A stretch of 64,000 nucleotides of DNA from Silvimonas soli (lineage in GTDB: Bacteria; Pseudomonadota; Gammaproteobacteria; Burkholderiales; Chitinibacteraceae), in assembly GCF_030035605.1 (NCBI RefSeq), contig NZ_CP106736.1, positions 1,240,001 to 1,304,000 of the forward strand. Direction: 5' to 3'. Below are positions 58,862 through 64,000 of this stretch, piece by piece (positions within the stretch are counted from its first letter, which is position 1; each line of letters starts with the position of its first letter). A program made the translations under genes and the position numbers. The notes beneath the pieces are model-generated. The model saw only the letters and a list, made by a program, of their open reading frames with translations. It was not told where the DNA came from and ran no database searches.

Positions 58862-60400
58862 ATGAATCTGCTGAAATCGCTCGCCACCACCAGCTCCATG
58901 ACGCTGGCCTCTCGTGTGCTGGGCTTTGCCCGAGATGCGATTGTCGCACGAATGTTCGGTGCCACCATGGCCACCGACGCCTTCAATGTGGCTTTCAAGC
59001 TACCCAACCTGCTACGCCGCATCTTTGCTGAGGGTGCATTCTCGCAAGCCTTTGTGCCGATTCTGGCCGAATACAAGAACACTCAGGGCGAAGAAGCCAC
59101 CCGTATTTTCATCTCATATATAGCGGGCCTGCTAACGCTGGTGCTGGCGGTCATCACCGTCGTCGGCGTAATCGCCGCGCCGATCGTACTGTGGATTACC
59201 GCGCCAGGCTTTGCCAATACGCCCGCCAAGTTCGATCTGACGGTGCGACTGTTACATATTACCTTTCCGTATATTTTTCTGATCTCACTGGCTTCGCTGG
59301 CCGGCGGCATTCTGAATACCTGGAACCGCTTCTCAGTCCCGGCCTTTGCGCCGACGCTGCTGAATGTGTCGCAAATCTTCTTCGCGCTGGTGGTCGCACC
59401 GCACTTTGCCGAACCGATTGTGGCGCTGGCGTGGGGTGTCATCGTTGGTGGCGTGCTGCAACTGGGTTATCAGCTGCCACACTTGAAGAAGATCGGCATG
59501 CTGGTATTGCCACGACTGAACCTCAAAGACGCGGGCGTCTGGCGTGTGCTCAAACAAATGGGCCCCGCCATTTTCAGTGTATCGGTCAGCCAGATTTCTC
59601 TGCTGATCAACACCATCTTTGCCTCGTGGCTGGTCTCCGGTTCGATCTCGTGGATGTATTACGCTGACCGGCTAATGGAGTTCCCCACCGGCGTGCTCGG
59701 CGTGGCACTGGGCACCATTTTGCTGCCGTCGCTGGCCAAAGCGCATGCCAGCAAGGACCCGGCGGAATACTCAAAATTGCTGGATTGGGGCTTGCGTCTG
59801 TGCCTGATGCTGGCTCTGCCTTCCGCTGTGGCGCTGGCGGTCATTTCCGGCCCGCTGGTTTCATCGTTGTTCCAGTACGGCAAGTTCGGCGCGCACGATG
59901 CTTTGATGACGCAATACGCGTTGGTAGCGTATGCGGTGGGTTTAATCGGGCTGATCATGGTCAAGATCCTCGCGCCCGGGTTCTACGCCCGCCAGAACAT
60001 CAAAACGCCGGTGAAGATCGCCATCGTCACGCTGGCACTCACCCAGCTAATGAACCTGGCTTTTGTCTGGCAACTCAAGCACGCTGGTCTGGCATTGGCG
60101 ATTGGCTTGGGCGCGTGTTGCAACGCTTCACTGCTGTATTATCAGTTGCGCCGCCACGGCATCTTTACGCCGCAACCTGGCTGGAAGGTGTTTTTTGCAA
60201 AGCTGGTCGCTGCGGTTATCGTCATGGCGCTGGTATTGGTTGGCGCTTTATATCTGATGCCCGCGTGGGATACCGGCGCGATGCCGGTTCGCATTCTGCG
60301 TCTGGCCGCGCTGGTGGGCATGGGCTTGGTGGCTTACTTTGGCGCGTTAGGGGTACTGGGCTTTCGACCTGGACATTTCTCCCGCAGCGCGGTCCATTAA
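58862..60400 (+). CDS. murJ: Lipid II flippase MurJ
   Basis: A 512-residue, 14-helix MOP-superfamily flippase that moves lipid II across the inner membrane for peptidoglycan synthesis. Family landmarks include LASRVLGFARDAIVARMFGA, the DAFNVAFKLPNLLRRIFAEG block with essential charged residues, and FSQAFVPILAEYK. ATG 58862 is preferred to TTG 58856 because it gives the usual MNLLKSLATTSSMTLASR start. It is divergent from rpsT across 205 bp. Confidence 0.95.
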   Translation: MNLLKSLATTSSMTLASRVLGFARDAIVARMFGATMATDAFNVAFKLPNLLRRIFAEGAFSQAFVPILAEYKNTQGEEATRIFISYIAGLLTLVLAVITVVGVIAAPIVLWITAPGFANTPAKFDLTVRLLHITFPYIFLISLASLAGGILNTWNRFSVPAFAPTLLNVSQIFFALVVAPHFAEPIVALAWGVIVGGVLQLGYQLPHLKKIGMLVLPRLNLKDAGVWRVLKQMGPAIFSVSVSQISLLINTIFASWLVSGSISWMYYADRLMEFPTGVLGVALGTILLPSLAKAHASKDPAEYSKLLDWGLRLCLMLALPSAVALAVISGPLVSSLFQYGKFGAHDALMTQYALVAYAVGLIGLIMVKILAPGFYARQNIKTPVKIAIVTLALTQLMNLAFVWQLKHAGLALAIGLGACCNASLLYYQLRRHGIFTPQPGWKVFFAKLVAAVIVMALVLVGALYLMPAWDTGAMPVRILRLAALVGMGLVAYFGALGVLGFRPGHFSRSAVH

Positions 60401-60454
60401 TCGTCCACGCTGATTGTCAGATTGTGGGGCGGTGTTTTCTTTCGAATGCTCGCC

Positions 60455-63382
60455 CTACGCCAGCGCTGCCTCAATATCCACCTCATCCACTTGTTCCGGC
60501 CGCAAATACCGCTGGCCGTAATGCAGGTAGACGCCTGAGCGTAAAAACAGCTCAAACAACTCGCCATCGATATGTTGTTCACGGCGCATGCGCGCCATGA
60601 TGGCGATGGATTCGGCCAGGGTTTTACCGCGCTTGTAGGGACGGTCCACTGCCGTGAGTGCCTCGAAGATATCGGCAATCGCCATCATTCGTGCCAGCGG
60701 GCTCATTTCGTCGCGCTTGAGCCGGCGTGGGTAGCCGTTGCCATCCATTTTTTCGTGATGTCCACCGGCAATCTCCGGCACGTTACGCAAATGGCGCGGG
60801 AAAGGCAGTTTCTCCAGCATCACAATGGTTTGCACGATGTGCTCGTTGATCTTGTAGCGCTCTTCTTCGGTCAGCGTGCCACGACTCACCGACAGGTTAT
60901 GCAGCTCGCCACGGTTATAGAGATACTCCGGCACCTTCATCTCAAAGCCGTAGCCCTGCGGCAACTGGTCGCGCTCGTTGCGGTAAATCACCTGATCCGG
61001 CGCATCCGCCAGTAACGGCATGCTGGCCGGGAGCAGCGATGCCGGCATGCGCGACTTGCGTTCGTGTTCTTCATACGAAATACCGATGCGGTCATCCAGC
61101 GTACGTTGCCAAGTGCGCTGGCCGATCTGATATAGCCGCTCGATATCCTCTTTGGCCATGACCTCGCCGCCCTCATTGCAGCGAGCGACAAAGGTGAACT
61201 CTTCATCCAGCGTATGCAGCAATTGCTCGCGGGTGGCGCTCAGCGTTTGCGCGTCGCCACCTTGTGCAACGCCTTGCCAATAGGCAATCCATGCATCGCG
61301 CTTGAGCACTTCAAAACGCATGCGGATTTCGTGAATGCGGTCGTAGAGTGTTTCCAGCTTGGTGGCTTTGTCGACCACGTACTCGGGCGTGGTCACTTTG
61401 CCGCAATCGTGCAGCCACGCGCCAATGTGCAGCGCCTCCCATTCCTGATCACTCAGCGAGAACTGCTTGTAAGGGCCTTCAAGCGTATCGCAGGCGGCGT
61501 GCGCCAGCATTTTGGTCAGCTCCGGTACGCGTTGGCAGTGGCCGCCGGTGTATGGACTTTTGGCATCGATAGCTCCGGCAACCAGTTGAATGAATGACTC
61601 CAGCAGCGCTTGCTGCTCCTGGATCAGCCGCTGGGTTTCAATGGCGACAGCAGCTGTGCCGGATACAGCCTCCAGCAGCGCCAGCATCGGATGCCCACCA
61701 CGCAGCGCCTCGGCGGCTTCGATAAACAACACCAATACGCCAACCGTTTCTTCCTGGCGATTGATAAGCGGAATCGCCACGGCCACGGCGTTGTGATCAA
61801 ACGGCTGCAATTGCCCGAACCAGTTATTGAGCCGATCAGCCTCCAGCCAGATTGATTGCGTCTGCCCACTCACATCGGCCAGCACCGCCGGATGTTGCGT
61901 TTGCATTTGCGGCACCAGCGTTGGCAACGCGGCCGTATCAACCATGCATTGATCTGCCCGACAGGCTTGTTCAGCCACCAGACGACCATCTGGCTCGGTC
62001 AGATAGACAATGCCGCCGCGCGCGTCCGCCATATGCACGGTTTCGATCAGAATGCGTTCTATCAAGCGCGGAAACTCGCGCTCATCGGCAAGCGCATCAC
62101 CAATATCCCGAAACTGCGCAATGGTGAGTTTCATGCGGCGCATGGCATCGGCCAGTTCGTGGATTTCCCGCACCACCGAGTTCACAACCAGCGGCGAATC
62201 AAAACGCATGGACTGGATATCGCGCGCCTGGGCAATCAACGCCTTGAGCGGGCGCGAAGCCAGCCGCGATACCCACATGGCAATCGGCACGGTAATCAGC
62301 AGCAGCAGGACGGAAATGAGCGCGGTTTCTTTGCGCAACTCGCGGGCATCGGCCAGAAGTTCGCTTTCCGGCGCGACAACCGCCAGCAGCAAGTTGTCGC
62401 CTTCCGGCATGGAAACGGGCGCCAGATAGCCGTACCAGGTTCCGTTATCCAGTTCAATCGGGCCGGTATTACCTTTGTAGCGTGCCGGGTCTGCCATCAT
62501 GCTGGACATGGCCGGAATACCCATTTGCTGCACCCGCCCCAGCTTGACGCTGCCGCCCCGATCCGCCCGCACAAGCTTTCCGGTATCACGCCACGCCAGC
62601 ACTTGTCCGGCCGGATCGAGCAAAGCCAGCTCGCTGTGCTCGGTGACGCGTTGCTGCGCCAGCATGCCACCCAAAGCGGCCAGCGTGACATCCACGCCAA
62701 CAACCGAAGTCTTGTCTACGCTACGCCGCGAAAACGTCGTGCCAATTTCATGCGTGGTGAAAAACACATACGGCTGCGTGATCGCCCGCGCGCCTGCCGC
62801 CAACGCTTTTTTGTACCAGTCACGCGTACGTGGGTCGTATTGATAGTCCGGCTTGGGGCGGCTCGCCAGGAGTTTCAGGTGGTCATCAAAATACAGAAAG
62901 CGGCCATCCTGCTTGCCACCGTTGATTTCCATGCTTTGCACCAGAAAAGCGGTATCCGGTGGCGGATTGAACGTGCTGCGCAGATCGGCCTGCGTGGGCA
63001 GGCGGCGCAATAAAAAGAAGTCGCCATTGGCGTAGCCGGCATAGGCGGCAGTGATGGCAGGCTGATCACGCAAGGCCTGCACCAGATAAGCCAGGCTTTG
63101 CAAACGCTCTTGGAGTGACCGGGCGCGGGCGAGTTTTTCCCGCGCCAGCAAATCCACCGCCAGCCCGGTGCTGGCGTACAGACCCGACACCGTATCGCCA
63201 GTGCGCCCACCAATCTGGTTGAACAGCTCCTGCGAAGATGCCAATAACATGCGGCGACTCTGGCGGTCGTTGTACCAGTTATTGACCACTGCATAGGTCA
63301 CGATCAGCAGGATAAACAGCCAGGCAATATGAATATGCAGCGGATATCGCCTGCGCTCGCTGGTCCCATCGAAAATACCCAT
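60455..63382 (-). CDS. Membrane HD-GYP c-di-GMP phosphodiesterase with dCache, HAMP and GAF domains
   Basis: A 975-residue inner-membrane protein. Helix 1 (about 18-36), a large periplasmic dCache sensor (about 40-345), helix 2 (about 350-370), HAMP (about 370-425), GAF (about 435-605) and HD-GYP (about 620-970). The HD motif AWLHDCGKVTTPEY and the GYP motif HHEKMDGNGYP are intact, with a long insert between them (about 150 residues) that is unusual in length. HD-GYP proteins hydrolyse c-di-GMP to GMP. The gene stands alone between murJ and the aminotransferase, on the opposite strand to both. Confidence 0.92.
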   Translation of the reverse strand: MGIFDGTSERRRYPLHIHIAWLFILLIVTYAVVNNWYNDRQSRRMLLASSQELFNQIGGRTGDTVSGLYASTGLAVDLLAREKLARARSLQERLQSLAYLVQALRDQPAITAAYAGYANGDFFLLRRLPTQADLRSTFNPPPDTAFLVQSMEINGGKQDGRFLYFDDHLKLLASRPKPDYQYDPRTRDWYKKALAAGARAITQPYVFFTTHEIGTTFSRRSVDKTSVVGVDVTLAALGGMLAQQRVTEHSELALLDPAGQVLAWRDTGKLVRADRGGSVKLGRVQQMGIPAMSSMMADPARYKGNTGPIELDNGTWYGYLAPVSMPEGDNLLLAVVAPESELLADARELRKETALISVLLLLITVPIAMWVSRLASRPLKALIAQARDIQSMRFDSPLVVNSVVREIHELADAMRRMKLTIAQFRDIGDALADEREFPRLIERILIETVHMADARGGIVYLTEPDGRLVAEQACRADQCMVDTAALPTLVPQMQTQHPAVLADVSGQTQSIWLEADRLNNWFGQLQPFDHNAVAVAIPLINRQEETVGVLVLFIEAAEALRGGHPMLALLEAVSGTAAVAIETQRLIQEQQALLESFIQLVAGAIDAKSPYTGGHCQRVPELTKMLAHAACDTLEGPYKQFSLSDQEWEALHIGAWLHDCGKVTTPEYVVDKATKLETLYDRIHEIRMRFEVLKRDAWIAYWQGVAQGGDAQTLSATREQLLHTLDEEFTFVARCNEGGEVMAKEDIERLYQIGQRTWQRTLDDRIGISYEEHERKSRMPASLLPASMPLLADAPDQVIYRNERDQLPQGYGFEMKVPEYLYNRGELHNLSVSRGTLTEEERYKINEHIVQTIVMLEKLPFPRHLRNVPEIAGGHHEKMDGNGYPRRLKRDEMSPLARMMAIADIFEALTAVDRPYKRGKTLAESIAIMARMRREQHIDGELFELFLRSGVYLHYGQRYLRPEQVDEVDIEAALA

Positions 63383-63587
63383 GCCGCCCGCCTTTAGCAG
63401 AAAGAAACGCGGCTACATGCACCGCTCTGTCTGAGCTTAGACGAGCAATGCTCAGGAACAAGCTTTTAGCCGGGCTGCGCCAAAAATTGAGATATGACGA
63501 CCTGGCCCGTCGATAGACTTGGGTGCAGTCATGACAGCAGGGTAAAATAGCTTTTTCCCGTCTCTTGAATCGCCAAAGGATTGCACC

Positions 63588-64000
63588 GTGCAGCTCTCGA
63601 ATCGTGTTCTTGCCATCAAGGAATCGCCGACCCTTGCCATCACCGCCAAAGCGGGCAAGCTCAAAGCAGAGGGCCGCGATGTGATTGCGCTGGCAGCTGG
63701 CGAACCAGACTTCGACACCCCGGATCACATCAAGGCAGCGGCGATTGAAGCTATTAACCGTGGCTTTACCAAATACACCCCGGTATCGGGCACGCCCGGG
63801 CTGAAGAAAGCCATTATTGATAAATTCAAACGCGATAACGGCGTGGATTACGCAGCCAACCAGATTCTGGTGTCGGTGGGTGGCAAGCAAAGTTTCTTCA
63901 ACTTGTGCCAGGCGTTTATCAACCCGGGCGATGAAGTGATCGTGCCCGCGCCGTACTGGGTGTCGTATCCGGATATCGTGCTGATTGCCGAAGGTAAACC
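63588..64000 (+). CDS. Aspartate aminotransferase, type I-beta (partial, runs off the right edge)
   Basis: The first 137 codons of a class I PLP-dependent aminotransferase. It starts at a GTG with AAAGGA upstream: QLSNRVLAIKESPTLAITAK, then the family motif ALAAGEPDFDTPDHI, TKYTPVSGTPGLKKAI, VSVGGKQSFFNLCQAF and PAPYWVSYPDI. These match the AspC/AAT subgroup I-gamma or I-beta enzymes that transfer the amino group between aspartate and 2-oxoglutarate. The catalytic lysine region lies beyond the window. Confidence 0.9.
   Translation, partial: MQLSNRVLAIKESPTLAITAKAGKLKAEGRDVIALAAGEPDFDTPDHIKAAAIEAINRGFTKYTPVSGTPGLKKAIIDKFKRDNGVDYAANQILVSVGGKQSFFNLCQAFINPGDEVIVPAPYWVSYPDIVLIAEGK

Noticed and set aside
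61856..63013. 385-codon plus-strand frame over the HD-GYP gene
   Set aside because: Antisense shadow of a gene with clear domains; the translation is His/Arg/Gln-rich without any fold.

Overview
The window looks like a betaproteobacterial chromosome, probably a Neisseriales member of the Chromobacteriaceae/Chitinibacteraceae type. This is inferred from gene content (divergent rpsT and murJ, overlapping tsaE-amiC, a queG-pxpBCA cluster, two PEP-CTERM proteins, many c-di-GMP proteins), not from any search. No rRNA gene, complete tRNA or CRISPR array was seen.

Layout. (1) 1-5.6 kb, minus strand: a two-partner secretion operon reading tpsA, tpsB, a parvulin-type periplasmic isomerase, and the start of another exported protein that runs off the left edge. 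(2) About 5.6-46.3 kb: a mosaic accessory region. It holds an ArsR regulator; nested IS3-family remnants; an SOS cassette (SRAP protein, umuD, umuC and two unknown genes) with a shared GAACGTTCGTTC palindrome; a PEP-CTERM protein; a HipA-like kinase, a metallophosphoesterase, an XRE regulator and an unknown gene whose promoters share the operator CTACG-N5-CGTAG; a replication-initiator-like protein; a CAP-domain lipoprotein; two paralogous diguanylate cyclases around a small tyrosine recombinase and inverted intergenic repeats; a GGDEF-EAL phosphodiesterase; a truncated PAS sensor; a three-gene envelope operon (OmpA-like lipoprotein, membrane protein, periplasmic VWA-like protein); a classical hipBA pair; a complete IS3-family element; a Gfo/Idh/MocA oxidoreductase with a LysR regulator; and a MobV relaxase plus an AlpA-like protein beside what looks like a tRNA 3' end used as an attachment site (46308-46330). 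(3) 46.8-64 kb: ordinary chromosome. It carries a PEP-CTERM nidogen-like protein, cystine-type ABC transporter parts, a POT peptide transporter, 5-oxoprolinase pxpBCA, queG, tsaE, amiC, a REC-GGDEF protein, rpsT, murJ, a large HD-GYP protein and the start of an aspartate aminotransferase.

The most unusual signal lies between 13.8 and 17.5 kb. Two genes, a HipA-like kinase without a neighbouring HipB and a metallophosphoesterase, have nearly identical promoters (TTGACC, 17 bp, TATCGT) whose -10 is embedded in the palindrome CTACGTTTATCGTAG. The same palindrome is the core of a perfect 43-bp inverted repeat between the XRE regulator and its divergent neighbour, and recurs further along that intergenic region. 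About 110-150 bp upstream of the two kinase/phosphatase promoters lies a block of degenerate CCCGGG-type units repeating every 10 bp. A third, longer block lies at 6991-7190. I know of no description of this array-plus-operator arrangement; the best reading is a small regulon run by the XRE protein.
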